Shown piece by piece: positions 17,984 through 26,820 of a stretch of 64,000 bases of DNA. The notes below the pieces were generated by a model. It ran no database searches. It saw only the letters and a list, made by a program, of their open reading frames with translations, and was not told the DNA's origin. This DNA comes from Gemmatimonadota bacterium (lineage in GTDB: Bacteria > Gemmatimonadota > Gemmatimonadetes > Longimicrobiales > Gaopeijiaceae). Location of the stretch: contig JAOUPR010000004.1 of the NCBI GenBank assembly GCA_029879725.1, positions 18,838 through 82,837 on the forward strand, given 5' to 3'. Positions within the stretch are counted from its first letter, which is position 1. Every line of letters begins with the position of its first letter. Position numbers and translations under genes: made by a program.

Positions 17984-20095
17984 ATGACAAGTCACGACGT
18001 CGTCCGCGTAATCGTCGCCGTATACCTCATCGGCGCCCTGGCCGTCTTCTTCCGGCGTGTGGCCGACCGGGCCGCGTTCATCCGGGCGGGCAAGCCGGAG
18101 GACCGCACCGACCAGCTCGCGCGCCGCATCGGGATCTTCTTCACCGAGGTCCTCGGACAGACCAAGGTGCGCCGGCGTCTCACCGCCGGTTGGGCCCACG
18201 CCCTGATCTTCTGGGGATTCCTTGTGTTCGCCCTCTCCACCGTGAACCTCCTCTGGAGGCTCGGCGTCGGCGGTGAAGGGTTCCTCCACGGCGCCCTGGG
18301 GTGGTTTCCGCCCACCGTGGACGTCTTCGCGGGCCTGATCCTCCTGGGGATCGTGGTGCTGGCCATCCGCCGCTTCGTGATCCGTCCCGAGTACCTCACG
18401 TACCACAGCAACGAGAGCGCCGTGGTCCTGACCATCATCGGGGTCATCGCCCTCACCCACCTGGGCGAGCGCTACCTGGCCGGAGACGTCTCCGCCTACT
18501 TCGGATACGGGCACCTGGTGGTGGCCTTCTCCTTCCTGGCCTACGTCCCCACCTCGAAGCACTTCCACATCCTCGGGGCTCCCGTGAACGCGGTGCTCCA
18601 GCAGCTCGGCGACCACCAGAAGATGGACGCCATGGATCTCGAGGCGGAGCTCGACTTCGAAGCGGGTGAGTCGTACGGGTGGAACAAGCTGCGCGACTTC
18701 GCGTGGACCGACCGGCTGAACATCCTCACCTGCATCGAATGTGGACGATGCCAGGAGGCTTGCCCGGCCCACGCCACGGGGAAGCTCCTCAGCCCCCGCG
18801 ACTTCATCATCGACCTGAAGTACCACGCCAAAGGGGTCACGCCTCCGGGGAATCAGGCCGCGGTGGCCCGGGCCGCCTTCGCGGGCTCCGGGGAGTCGCT
18901 GGAAGGGGTGGCGCTGGAAGACCAACCGCTGGTGGACCACGTCGTCGCCTCGCAGACGCTCTGGGAGTGCACCAGCTGCATGGCCTGCGTGAACGCGTGC
19001 CCGGTGGACATCGATCACCTCTCCATCCTCCTCAACCTGCGCCGCTACCAGGTGCTGGACGTGGGAGAGATCGAACCCGAATACCAGCGGGTGTTCACCA
19101 ACATGGAGCGCTCCGGAGACCCGTGGGGGTATGGGGAGCACCGCAAGGCCGAGACGTTGGCGAAGCTCGGGGCGGGCGAGGCCGGCGGGCCCTCCCCCCG
19201 CGTCGCCCTTCCAGGAGAGGAGTTCGACGTCCTCTTCTGGGTGGGGTGCTGGGGGCTGTACGACGATCGCAGCGTGGAGACCACTCGCGCCACCCTCCGG
19301 GTTCTGGACCACTACGGGGTGGACTACCGGATCCTGGGTGACACCGAGGTCTGCTGCGGCGAGAACTACCGCCGCATGGGGAACGAACTCCAGTTCCAGA
19401 TGAACGCGCAGACCAACATGGAGCTCTTCGGCAGCGTGGCCTTCGGTACGCTCATGGTGACCAACCCCCACTGCCACCAGGTGTTCGGGAAGGACTACAA
19501 GGACTTCGTCCCGGAGGACGCGCAGGGTGTTCTCCCCTTCCAGGTGCGGAGCGTCGAGGAGGTGGTGTGGGATCTCGTGCGCGAGCGCGGGCTTCCCGGG
19601 AAGGCGGACCTCGGACAGGTGGCCTATCACGACTCCTGCTTCTACGGGCGCTACAACGACCTCTTCGCGCCCCAGCGCGAGCTGGTGAAGGCGGGTGGAG
19701 CGGAGTTGGTGGAACTGGGAAGGAACAAGGACAACGGGTTCTGCTGCGGCGCCGGGGGCGGGAACTTCTGGCGCGAAGAGTCGGAGCCCCGTGTCTCGTG
19801 GAACCGGGCGGCCGAGGTCATGGAGTCGGGCGCACCCACGCTGGCCGTCTCCTGCCCCTTCTGCATGGCCATGCTCGAGGACGGGCTGAAGGCCCAGGAA
19901 GGCTTCGAGGCGAACCCGGTGAAGGTGCGCCACGTGGTGGAGTTGGTGGCGGACGCCATCCCCGCCCCTGCCGGAGTGGGCGCCGGGCCGACGCAGGCGG
20001 CGGACGTGCCGGGAGAGGACACCGGGGCGGACGTCGCGGACGACCCTCGCGGAGACGGCGCGACCGAGGCGGGGGGCAACACCTGGGAAGCGTGA
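17984..20095 (+). CDS. Hdr-like membrane iron-sulfur oxidoreductase (candidate ETF:quinone oxidoreductase)
   Basis: A 703-aa protein. The N-terminal ~230 residues hold five to six helices like the NarI/cytochrome b domain, with His residues in VRRRLTAGWAHALIFWG. Then come two [4Fe-4S] motifs (C250/253/256/260 and C329/332/335/339, each ending CP), and two CCG domains typical of heterodisulfide reductase (FWVGCWGLYDD...EVCCGENYRRMG and YHDSCFYGRYND...GFCCGAGGGNF...SCPFCM). This order matches the DUF224 proteins that pass electrons from ETF to menaquinone. No etfAB gene is in the window. An Asp/Ala-rich tail of ~45 residues is unusual. ATG 17984 starts the first helix. Confidence 0.85.
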   Translation: MTSHDVVRVIVAVYLIGALAVFFRRVADRAAFIRAGKPEDRTDQLARRIGIFFTEVLGQTKVRRRLTAGWAHALIFWGFLVFALSTVNLLWRLGVGGEGFLHGALGWFPPTVDVFAGLILLGIVVLAIRRFVIRPEYLTYHSNESAVVLTIIGVIALTHLGERYLAGDVSAYFGYGHLVVAFSFLAYVPTSKHFHILGAPVNAVLQQLGDHQKMDAMDLEAELDFEAGESYGWNKLRDFAWTDRLNILTCIECGRCQEACPAHATGKLLSPRDFIIDLKYHAKGVTPPGNQAAVARAAFAGSGESLEGVALEDQPLVDHVVASQTLWECTSCMACVNACPVDIDHLSILLNLRRYQVLDVGEIEPEYQRVFTNMERSGDPWGYGEHRKAETLAKLGAGEAGGPSPRVALPGEEFDVLFWVGCWGLYDDRSVETTRATLRVLDHYGVDYRILGDTEVCCGENYRRMGNELQFQMNAQTNMELFGSVAFGTLMVTNPHCHQVFGKDYKDFVPEDAQGVLPFQVRSVEEVVWDLVRERGLPGKADLGQVAYHDSCFYGRYNDLFAPQRELVKAGGAELVELGRNKDNGFCCGAGGGNFWREESEPRVSWNRAAEVMESGAPTLAVSCPFCMAMLEDGLKAQEGFEANPVKVRHVVELVADAIPAPAGVGAGPTQAADVPGEDTGADVADDPRGDGATEAGGNTWEA

Positions 20096-21222
20096 CGCAC
20101 TCCCGGGAGGGCGGCCGATCGGTGGGACCCGTGGTGATCTGGGGCGCCGGCGCCATGGGTGGGTCCATCGGCGCGTGGCTCCACCGCGCCGGGGTTGAGG
20201 TCCTCTTCGTGGATGCCGACCGGGCCCACGTGGCGGCCATCCGGGAGCGCGGGCTGCGCATCACCGGGCCCGTGGACGAGTTCACCGTGCGGGCGCAGGC
20301 GGTGACGCCGGAGGAGTTGGCGGCGGGAGTGCCCGCCGGGGTGGTCCAGACGGGCGTGGCCGTGGAGGAGGAGCCGAGGGGTACACCCGGTCGCCCGGGC
20401 CCGGCGTGGCCACCCCCTCCCTTCCATGTCGTCCTCCTGGCCGTGAAGGCCCACCACACCCGCACGGCGGTGGAAGCCCTGGCGCCCCACCTGGCCGAAG
20501 ACGGGTGCGTGGTCTCGGTGCAGAACGGACTCAACGAGCGGGTCATCGCCGAGGTGGTTGGCGAGTCCCGCACGATGGGGTGCTTCGTGAACTTCGGCGC
20601 CGACGTCATGGAGCCCGGCGTGGTGATGCGGGGGAACCGGGGCGCCGTGGTGGTGGGGGAGCTGGACGGCGCCGTGACGCCGCGCGTTCAGGGGATCCAC
20701 GAGCTGTTGCGGGTCTTCGAGCCCGACGCCGTCCTCACGGACAACATCCACGGATTCCTGTGGGGGAAACTCGCCTACGGCGCCCTCCTGTTCGCCACCG
20801 CCCTCACCGACGCCTCCATCGCCGATGTGTTGGCGTCCACGCGGCATCGGCCGGTCCTGGTGGAGATGGGTCGGGAAGTGGTGCGGGCCACCCTGGCCAG
20901 GGGGATCCGGCCCGAGCCCTTCAACGGGTTCGACCCCCGGGCCTTCCACCCCGACGCCTCCGACCAGGTGGCGCACGCGAGCCTCGACGAACTCGTGGCC
21001 TTCAACCGCGGGTCGGCCAAGAGCCACAGCGGCGTCTGGCGCGACCTGGCGGTGCGGAAGCGGAAGACGGAGGTGGACGCCCAGATCGCTCCTATCGCGG
21101 AGCTCGCGGCCGCGACGGGGGTGGACACTCCCCTCGTCCGCAGGCTGGTGGAGCTGGTGCACGACGTGGAGGAGGGACGGCGGGCGCAGGGGTGGGAGAC
21201 GCTGGACGCGCTGGGGGAATAG
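20092..21222 (+). CDS. 2-dehydropantoate 2-reductase (PanE/ApbA) family protein
   Basis: A ~376-aa protein with an N-terminal Rossmann fold (VVIWGAGAMGGSIGAWLHRAG) and the PanE family segments LLAVKAHHTRTAVE, VVSVQNGLNE and WGKLAYGALLFATALTD (catalytic Lys in the last). The family reduces ketopantoate or similar 2-keto compounds with NADPH. It carries an insert of ~20 Pro/Gly-rich residues before the second strand set and a longer C-terminus, so the substrate could differ. Start at GTG 20092 overlaps the previous stop (GTGA); GTG 20122 is the alternative. Confidence 0.85.
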   Translation: MTHSREGGRSVGPVVIWGAGAMGGSIGAWLHRAGVEVLFVDADRAHVAAIRERGLRITGPVDEFTVRAQAVTPEELAAGVPAGVVQTGVAVEEEPRGTPGRPGPAWPPPPFHVVLLAVKAHHTRTAVEALAPHLAEDGCVVSVQNGLNERVIAEVVGESRTMGCFVNFGADVMEPGVVMRGNRGAVVVGELDGAVTPRVQGIHELLRVFEPDAVLTDNIHGFLWGKLAYGALLFATALTDASIADVLASTRHRPVLVEMGREVVRATLARGIRPEPFNGFDPRAFHPDASDQVAHASLDELVAFNRGSAKSHSGVWRDLAVRKRKTEVDAQIAPIAELAAATGVDTPLVRRLVELVHDVEEGRRAQGWETLDALGE

Positions 21223-21300
21223 GGTGGAGCAAACCTACACTCGGCGCCGCCGGCATGGATGCTCGACGTCGCCCGGGACCCTGCCGAGCAGGTCGAAGAT

Positions 21301-21352
21301 GCGGGGGCGGGAGCGCAACGACGTCGGTCGTCATCACACTCTCCGCCCCCGC
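21301..21352. terminator. Hairpin between convergent genes
   Basis: GCGGGGGCGG (21301-21310) pairs with CCGCCCCCGC (21343-21352), and the loop contains a second 5-bp hairpin (ACGAC/GTCGT, 21318-21331). It lies between the convergent PanE-like gene and the SPFH operon end. No long U-run on either side, so termination is inferred from position. Confidence 0.45.
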
Positions 21353-21381
21353 CTCACATCATTCCTCGCAGGATCCGCGGT

Positions 21382-21576
21382 CTACTGCGTACCCCCTTGT
21401 GGCGCCTGGACTCTCCGCTGAAGGTCCGTGATGTCGCGCCGAAGGAGGGCGATGTCCTCCTCCGTTTCGACCAGATCCTTTTCGATCCGAGAGATGGAGT
21501 TCCCGAAGGACACGACCACGATGCCCAGGGCGCCCACCACGACCACCACCATGACGGCGAGAAGGACGAAGGTCAT
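21382..21576 (-). CDS. 64-aa membrane-anchored coiled-coil protein
   Basis: A 64-aa protein overlapping the stop of the SPFH gene (ATGA). Residues ~2-24 are a very hydrophobic helix (VLLAVMVVVVVGALGIVVVSF) and residues ~28-55 form an amphipathic heptad-like coil (ISRIEKDLVETEEDIALLRRDI). GGAGGA lies 6 nt before the ATG at 21576. The translational coupling to an SPFH protein suggests a partner in a membrane microdomain complex; the family is unknown to me. Confidence 0.7.
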   Translation of the reverse strand: MTFVLLAVMVVVVVGALGIVVVSFGNSISRIEKDLVETEEDIALLRRDITDLQRRVQAPQGGTQ

Positions 21577-22766
21577 CGGTTTCCTCCCATGTTGCTGAGA
21601 TCGAGAGAAAGGTCCCGGGCCGCCCTGATTCCGAGAAGCTCGATCAATTGCAGGGCGCCCGACCCCGCGACCTGGTCTCCGCCGCCCGTGACCACGGACG
21701 GAACCCAGGCCCCCTGGTACTGGGCGATGGCGGCGGCATAGGCCTTCTGGGCCTCGAGCCACGCATTCAGCTTGGGCTCCAGGGCTCCGTCTGCCCGCAT
21801 GATCAGTCTGCGGCGTTCGGATTCTCCCTGTCCACGCAGGATGTTCGCTTCACGTTCGGCGGCCGCGGCCTGGCGATCCAGTTCGGCGACCTGCCGGCGG
21901 GTTTCGGCGTCGGTCACGAGCCGTGCCTGTTGGACTTCCTGCTCCGCCCGTGCCGCGGCGGCGTTGGCCAGGCCCTGCTGCTCCACCGTGATCCGCCGCT
22001 GTTCGGCCTCGCGCGCCTGCGCGATGGCGGTCTGGACCCTCATGATGTTTTCCTGTTGCTCGTCGATCTGGTTCTGGACGCGCTGGTCGTAGGCGATCTC
22101 CCGGACGGCGAAGTTCGCGGTCTGGATTCCGAAGGAAGACAGGTATGCCTCTTCCTGACGGAGCTCTCGTCCGTCCTCCCCGCGACGGATGGACGCGACG
22201 GTGACCGTCTGCTCCTCGCCCGTGAGCGGGTTGATTTCTCTCACCGTCTCGGTGGTGGTCTGGTAGATCCCGCCTTCGATCTGATCTTCGATCCAGCGGA
22301 TCAACTCCGTACGACGTGAGGCGTAGGATTCGGTGGACGAAAGGAGGGGGCCCGTCATGTAGATGGACTTGTCCGTGGTCACCGACACCAGGTTCTGCGT
22401 GACCGCGTCGGCCGAACCGAACTGCTCGTGGATCTTGAGGATGGCTTCACTCGCGAGGGGCATGATCCAATCGATGGACCCCTCGACCACGCCTCCTCCG
22501 CCGTCGTTGAAGCGGGTGTCGGCGGTGAAGCTGTACGTCTCACGTTTCGGATAGGATGTCGTCCTCCCGAAGAGTTGCAGCTTCGGTCCGGGTGACGTGT
22601 GAGCGGTGAGCTTTCCGGTGACGCTCTGGATCACGACGATCTCGTCGGCGTTCACGTCCTCGATGAGAAACTGTCCGAACGCGGCGGTCACCACCGCCAC
22701 GACGAGGACGATTCCGATACTGACGGTTCGCTGTAATGGCCAACCAGAGAGGCGGCTTGTCTCCAC
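21573..22766 (-). CDS. SPFH/Band 7 (prohibitin-like) family protein
   Basis: A 397-aa stomatin/prohibitin/flotillin-type protein. An N-terminal membrane anchor (~12-33) is followed by the SPFH domain (~40-240) and a long Ala/Glu/Arg-rich coiled coil (~240-340) that includes AEREANILRGQGESERRRLIMRADG in two parts, typical of flotillin-like assemblies. Such proteins build ring-like membrane scaffolds, often around proteases such as FtsH. Start is GTG 22766 with AAGGAG 9 nt upstream. Confidence 0.88.
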   Translation of the reverse strand: METSRLSGWPLQRTVSIGIVLVVAVVTAAFGQFLIEDVNADEIVVIQSVTGKLTAHTSPGPKLQLFGRTTSYPKRETYSFTADTRFNDGGGGVVEGSIDWIMPLASEAILKIHEQFGSADAVTQNLVSVTTDKSIYMTGPLLSSTESYASRRTELIRWIEDQIEGGIYQTTTETVREINPLTGEEQTVTVASIRRGEDGRELRQEEAYLSSFGIQTANFAVREIAYDQRVQNQIDEQQENIMRVQTAIAQAREAEQRRITVEQQGLANAAAARAEQEVQQARLVTDAETRRQVAELDRQAAAAEREANILRGQGESERRRLIMRADGALEPKLNAWLEAQKAYAAAIAQYQGAWVPSVVTGGGDQVAGSGALQLIELLGIRAARDLSLDLSNMGGNR

Positions 22767-22836
22767 GATTCACTTCTCCTTGCGGATGGACTTGGTGACC
22801 GGGTCGCGACACACGCACCAGCGCAGATTGAACTCA

Positions 22837-22845
22837 CATATATCA
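22837..22845 (-). promoter_or_regulatory. Candidate extended -10 promoter of the SPFH operon
   Basis: On the minus strand TGATATATG is an extended -10 element about 70 nt before the GTG of the SPFH gene, the AT-richest spot in a 250-nt gene-free gap. No clear -35 hexamer is seen, as is common for extended -10 promoters. Confidence 0.35.
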
Positions 22846-23019
22846 GGCGCGCTCGTCGAAAGCCATACGGGTGGAAGGACGATTCTCTTCTTATCCGAAG
22901 CACGCCGTTGCCGCGCGAGTCGGCGAGGGTGCTCGAGAGTGGCGGGACGGGACCGGGCCCTCCTTCGCCTGGTTCCCGGCCATGGTGACCGAGGCGGTGC
23001 CGCCGCTTGGGCGGCCCCC

Positions 23020-23370
23020 TCAGTACTTCCCGTCCACCTCCAGCTTCTCCCTCCAGAGGGCCAGAAGCGTCTCCAGCTCTCCTTCGGCGTCATTCCCCGG
23101 ATCGTTCGAGGGAGGGAGGAGGTCCACCACCTCGAAGAGGAAGGCGTCGGCACCGTATGCGTTCCAGTCGGCCTGGAGGGCATGGTTGCGGTGGCCGCGC
23201 ATCCGTAGCTCCGCGCGGATCCGATTGAGCATGGCCGGCGCGTCGGGGCCGGCGCCCAGGAGCGTCCGTCCGCTCGGCGTGTGCTGGACACGGTAGACCC
23301 CGGCCGGGCGGGGCGTCTCCTTGTACTTCCGGACCATCTCGCGCCGGTCGGCGCCGCCACCACCTGCCAT
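23020..23370 (-). CDS. GIY-YIG nuclease superfamily protein (compact form)
   Basis: A 116-aa protein matching small GIY-YIG-like proteins of unknown function: ETPRPAGVYRVQHTPSGRTLL stands at the GIY position, followed by an Arg-rich helix (MLNRIRAELRMRGHRNHALQ, residues ~50-70) and DWNAYGADAFLFEVVDLL. The second YIG-like motif is replaced by LGAG, so catalytic ability is doubtful. Its ATG (23370) overlaps the TGA of the metallophosphoesterase (TGATG), so the two are translationally coupled. Confidence 0.75.
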   Translation of the reverse strand: MAGGGGADRREMVRKYKETPRPAGVYRVQHTPSGRTLLGAGPDAPAMLNRIRAELRMRGHRNHALQADWNAYGADAFLFEVVDLLPPSNDPGNDAEGELETLLALWREKLEVDGKY

Positions 23371-24587
23371 CACCGCCCCTCCAGTGCCAGAAACTCCCCT
23401 CCATCCACCTTCCCATCCCGCACCCGGTAGACGGTGATCCCGGAGATGGGATCACGATCTCCGCCGACTCCCGCGGCGGGGCCCACCACCGCGGCCGCCG
23501 TCTCCAGGCGTAGGGAGCCGCCCTGTGTTTCGTACTCGGTGATCTCCCGCACGTGGATGTGTCCGGCCAGGGCGACCGCCAGGCGATCCCCCACGCGGCG
23601 GAGCACTTCCTCGTGGTTGGCCACCACGTGGCGGAAGCGGTCCACCCCGTCGATGCGGATGAGGGTGGGCGCCAGGCCCTCATCGGTGTACCCGTAGCGC
23701 GTCATGTTGGCGCTCATGAAGGGGATGTGGCCGAAGGTGACCACGGGGGTGTCGGCTCCCGTGCGGGCCAGGATCCCGTCCATCCACGCGAGTTGCAGCG
23801 AGTCCACGTTCCCGTAGTACCAGAGGTCGTCGTAGTCCACGTCGTCGAGGCCCATGAAGAGGACGCCGCCGGCGTGGAAGGCATGGTAGTTGGGCCCGCG
23901 ATAGGTGCGGTACATCCGGTTCCCGTACAGGGGATGGTCCTTCCCGATGAGGGAGTTGTGCCGCTCGATCCCGAACTTCTCGTGGTTCCCGGGGACGGTG
24001 TACACGGGGACGGAGAAGGCGGCCAGCTCGGCTTCCAGGAGCTCGTAGTATCCCCGCGCCTCCGCCTCGGTGACCCGTAGGGCGTCCCGGACCAGGTCCC
24101 CGGTGATGATCACGAAGTCGGGGGCGATGGAGTCCACCATCTCCCGGACGCGACGCAGCCGCCCCACGCTCTGGGCGCTCACGTGCGTGTCGGAGGCGTG
24201 GACGAAGGTGACGTCGCCACCGGTGTCCCAGGGACGGAGAGCGAAGGACACGGAGGCGCCGCGCTCCACCCGCCGCCAGAACGCTCCCTCCACCGCCCAC
24301 CCCTCGGGCTGTACGACCTCGACGATCCCGTACCCGCGGGCTTCCAGGGTGAAGCGCCCGGCCGCGTCGGTGGCTACCACCTGCTCCTGGTCGGACACGA
24401 GGACGCCCTCCACCCCGCGCTCCCCCGCGTCCATCGTGCCGTTTCCGTTGGAGTCGGCGAAGACCACCCCCGACACGGAGGTCGCCTCGGCGGAGCGCTC
24501 CCCCACCGCCTGGGCCGCCGCCGACGTCCACGATCCCGCCGCCGGAAAGGCGGCCAGGAAGGCCACGATGATCACCGCGTTCCGCAT
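23370..24587 (-). CDS. Secreted metallophosphoesterase
   Basis: A ~405-aa protein. Signal peptide (~1-24, ending SAAAQA), then a short SdrD B-like/carboxypeptidase-like domain (VSGVVFADSNGNGTMDAGE, with GRFTLEARGYG), then a calcineurin-like phosphoesterase domain with metal motifs DTHV, GDLVRD, GNHE and GHIPF, and GHIHVREI near the end. Similar to phosphoesterases that act on nucleotides or phospholipids outside the cell; the substrate is unknown. Start is ATG 24587, preceded by GGAGGAAGGGAC; an ATG 27 nt upstream is weaker. Confidence 0.88.
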   Translation of the reverse strand: MRNAVIIVAFLAAFPAAGSWTSAAAQAVGERSAEATSVSGVVFADSNGNGTMDAGERGVEGVLVSDQEQVVATDAAGRFTLEARGYGIVEVVQPEGWAVEGAFWRRVERGASVSFALRPWDTGGDVTFVHASDTHVSAQSVGRLRRVREMVDSIAPDFVIITGDLVRDALRVTEAEARGYYELLEAELAAFSVPVYTVPGNHEKFGIERHNSLIGKDHPLYGNRMYRTYRGPNYHAFHAGGVLFMGLDDVDYDDLWYYGNVDSLQLAWMDGILARTGADTPVVTFGHIPFMSANMTRYGYTDEGLAPTLIRIDGVDRFRHVVANHEEVLRRVGDRLAVALAGHIHVREITEYETQGGSLRLETAAAVVGPAAGVGGDRDPISGITVYRVRDGKVDGGEFLALEGR

Positions 24588-24645
24588 GTCCCTTCCTCCG
24601 GGTTGATACCTCACGAGCGGTTCCCTCAGAGCCGGCTCAGCCGGG

Positions 24646-26820
24646 TCAGTTCCTCAGGGCGTACTGGATCTTCACCAGGAACTGGCTCGAGTCCATCTCC
24701 CACCCCCGGTCCAACGTCTCGAGGGTGTTGTAGTTGTACACGACGAAGAGGTCACCCAGGGGGTCGAAGGTCCACCGCAGGCGGGTGTTCCCCCCGCACT
24801 CGCCGTTGTCTTCGGTGCGGCCTTCCCGCTGGCACTGTCCCAGGAAGGCGAGCTGGAGATCGGGAGAGAAGTTCACCCGCACCTGCGCGCCCAGCACCTC
24901 CTGGAAGATCTCCCCCGCCGGGAGTGTTCCCGTGTTGCGCGTCCCCGAGAGCTCGAAGGTGACGAAGTCCGAGGGGTTGAGGGCCAACCGAACGGAAAGC
25001 TCGCTCACGTTGCCGTCGTGGAAGGGCCCGAACCACCACGACACCCGTCCGCTCACCAGGCGTTGCGCCGCGAAGTCGGCTTCCGCCCGATACCGGACCC
25101 AGTCGTAGCTCCCCGGAGGGAGGACCACGCCGGCGATCTCGGTGGAATCGAGGTAGCGCTCCCCCTGGGGCTGGACGTTGAGCTCGAGGCGGTCGCCGCT
25201 CTCGAAGCGCAGGTTCACCGGGGCAGTGAAGATGCGGTAGCTCTCCAGGCGGCCCGTGAGGTCCCACGCCAGGATGGGGACGAACTCGAAGTAGGCGTTG
25301 CGCACGGAGGGCGTGGGGGACCACCAGCGGTAGTTCACCCCCACGTTCCCCAGGTGGACGTTCTTCCGCGGGACGAATCCCAGCGAGGGATCGAAGCCGT
25401 CTCCGATGCGCTTGTACGACGCCCACACGTCCCACACGTCGTTGGGGTAGTCCACGATGGCGCCGAAGGCGGTGCGGTCACCCGTGAGGCCCTCGCGCCC
25501 GGTGGCCAACCCCCACGCCGCCACCATGAGGTTCCGGTCTCCCAGGAAGTGGGAGGTGTTGTAGATGAAGTCGCCCCCGGCCATGTAGCTCCCGGGCCGG
25601 CCCAGGGGGTCGCCGAAGGTGGCCAGCACGCCGGCGCTGGACTGCTCCAGGACGTTCTGCTTGATCCGGAACGCTCCCATGGTGGTGGGATCCACCAGGC
25701 CGTCCACGGCCCCCGTCCCCGCCACCAGCCCGCCGAAGTTGGTGCGCCCCATCCTCCCCGACACCTTCCCCCCGGCGCGGATGGGCACCTCCTCCCCTCC
25801 GTGGAGTCCGATGCTGCGCGTGAAGAAGGGGAGGACATCCTGGTTGTGGAAGGTGGAGAGTCCGGCCCCGAAATCGAAGATGTCGGAACCGTCCAGGAAG
25901 AAGGCCCGCTTCTCCGGGAAGAAGAGAGGGAAGCGGGTGAGGTTCGTGCGGCGGGTGTCCACCTCCGTTTCGGCGAAGTCGGTGTTCACGGTGAGAACGG
26001 CGGTGACGTTGGACCCCAGCCGCTGGAACACGTCCAGACTCGGCTCCCCGCTGCGGATCCAGGCGCTGTCGGCGTGGACCTTCTCGACCCCCCCGGCCAC
26101 CGAGGGACGCACCGTGAGTCCCATCCCCTGGTCGAAGCGGGGGAGTCCCGTGAGGAGCCCGGCGCGGCTGGTCTGGGAGATGGACGCGTCCCGGCGCGGC
26201 GTGGCCCACCGGCTCACTTCGGCCAGGCGCTGGACCCGGCGCTCCACGTTGAACCCCCACGCGTCCAGGTCCGCGTCGAAGGTGAGGCTCTGCACGGGGA
26301 TGCGGATCTCCGCCGTCCACCCGTCGGGGGTGCGCACCGTCGCGGCCTCCCACACGGCGTCCCAGCTGGCGTTCTCTCCCAGTCCCTGCTCCGCCACCAG
26401 GGCGTCGTACCGCGCGCCTCCGGGGTTGATGGCGAAGACGTACCCCGACTGCCCGTCCAGGTACGGATCCAGGACGATCTTCACGTAGTCCTCGGAGCGG
26501 AGCTGCGAATCCCGCGCCTTGGAGTAGCTCACGATCCCCGCCGGGTCGCCCAGGGCGCGGATGGCCACGTAGAGGTCGTGCTCGTCGGCCAGGACGCGGA
26601 TCTCGGTGGCCGCGGTGGGTACGGCGCCCTCCACCGGCTCGATCATGGTGAGGGGGCCGATTGGGGTCGCGCCTTCCCAGGCGGCGTCGTCCAGGACGCC
26701 ATCGACGCGTACGGCTCCCTGCGCCGGTCCCACCGGTGCGCTCGGGCGTTCCTGGGCGAAGGTGGAGGTGGCCGCGCCCACCATGAAGAGCCCCGTCACG
26801 CCCAGGGACCGGACGTTCAT
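24646..26820 (-). CDS. DUF5916 family protein with CBM9-like domain
   Basis: A 724-aa complete member of the family seen truncated at 2-2482. Signal peptide (~1-23, ends TFAQ), CBM9-like domain (~38-205, VRVDGVLDDAAWEGATPIG to GWTAEIRIPVQSLTF), then DUF5916 (~240-724) with VNTDFAETEVDTRRTNLTRF and FFPEKRAFFLDGSDIFDFG. The C-terminal half alternates short hydrophobic strands as outer-membrane barrels do and ends VKIQYALRN. The ATG at 26820 overlaps the preceding gene's TGA. Function unknown; surface location inferred. Confidence 0.88.
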   Translation of the reverse strand: MNVRSLGVTGLFMVGAATSTFAQERPSAPVGPAQGAVRVDGVLDDAAWEGATPIGPLTMIEPVEGAVPTAATEIRVLADEHDLYVAIRALGDPAGIVSYSKARDSQLRSEDYVKIVLDPYLDGQSGYVFAINPGGARYDALVAEQGLGENASWDAVWEAATVRTPDGWTAEIRIPVQSLTFDADLDAWGFNVERRVQRLAEVSRWATPRRDASISQTSRAGLLTGLPRFDQGMGLTVRPSVAGGVEKVHADSAWIRSGEPSLDVFQRLGSNVTAVLTVNTDFAETEVDTRRTNLTRFPLFFPEKRAFFLDGSDIFDFGAGLSTFHNQDVLPFFTRSIGLHGGEEVPIRAGGKVSGRMGRTNFGGLVAGTGAVDGLVDPTTMGAFRIKQNVLEQSSAGVLATFGDPLGRPGSYMAGGDFIYNTSHFLGDRNLMVAAWGLATGREGLTGDRTAFGAIVDYPNDVWDVWASYKRIGDGFDPSLGFVPRKNVHLGNVGVNYRWWSPTPSVRNAYFEFVPILAWDLTGRLESYRIFTAPVNLRFESGDRLELNVQPQGERYLDSTEIAGVVLPPGSYDWVRYRAEADFAAQRLVSGRVSWWFGPFHDGNVSELSVRLALNPSDFVTFELSGTRNTGTLPAGEIFQEVLGAQVRVNFSPDLQLAFLGQCQREGRTEDNGECGGNTRLRWTFDPLGDLFVVYNYNTLETLDRGWEMDSSQFLVKIQYALRN

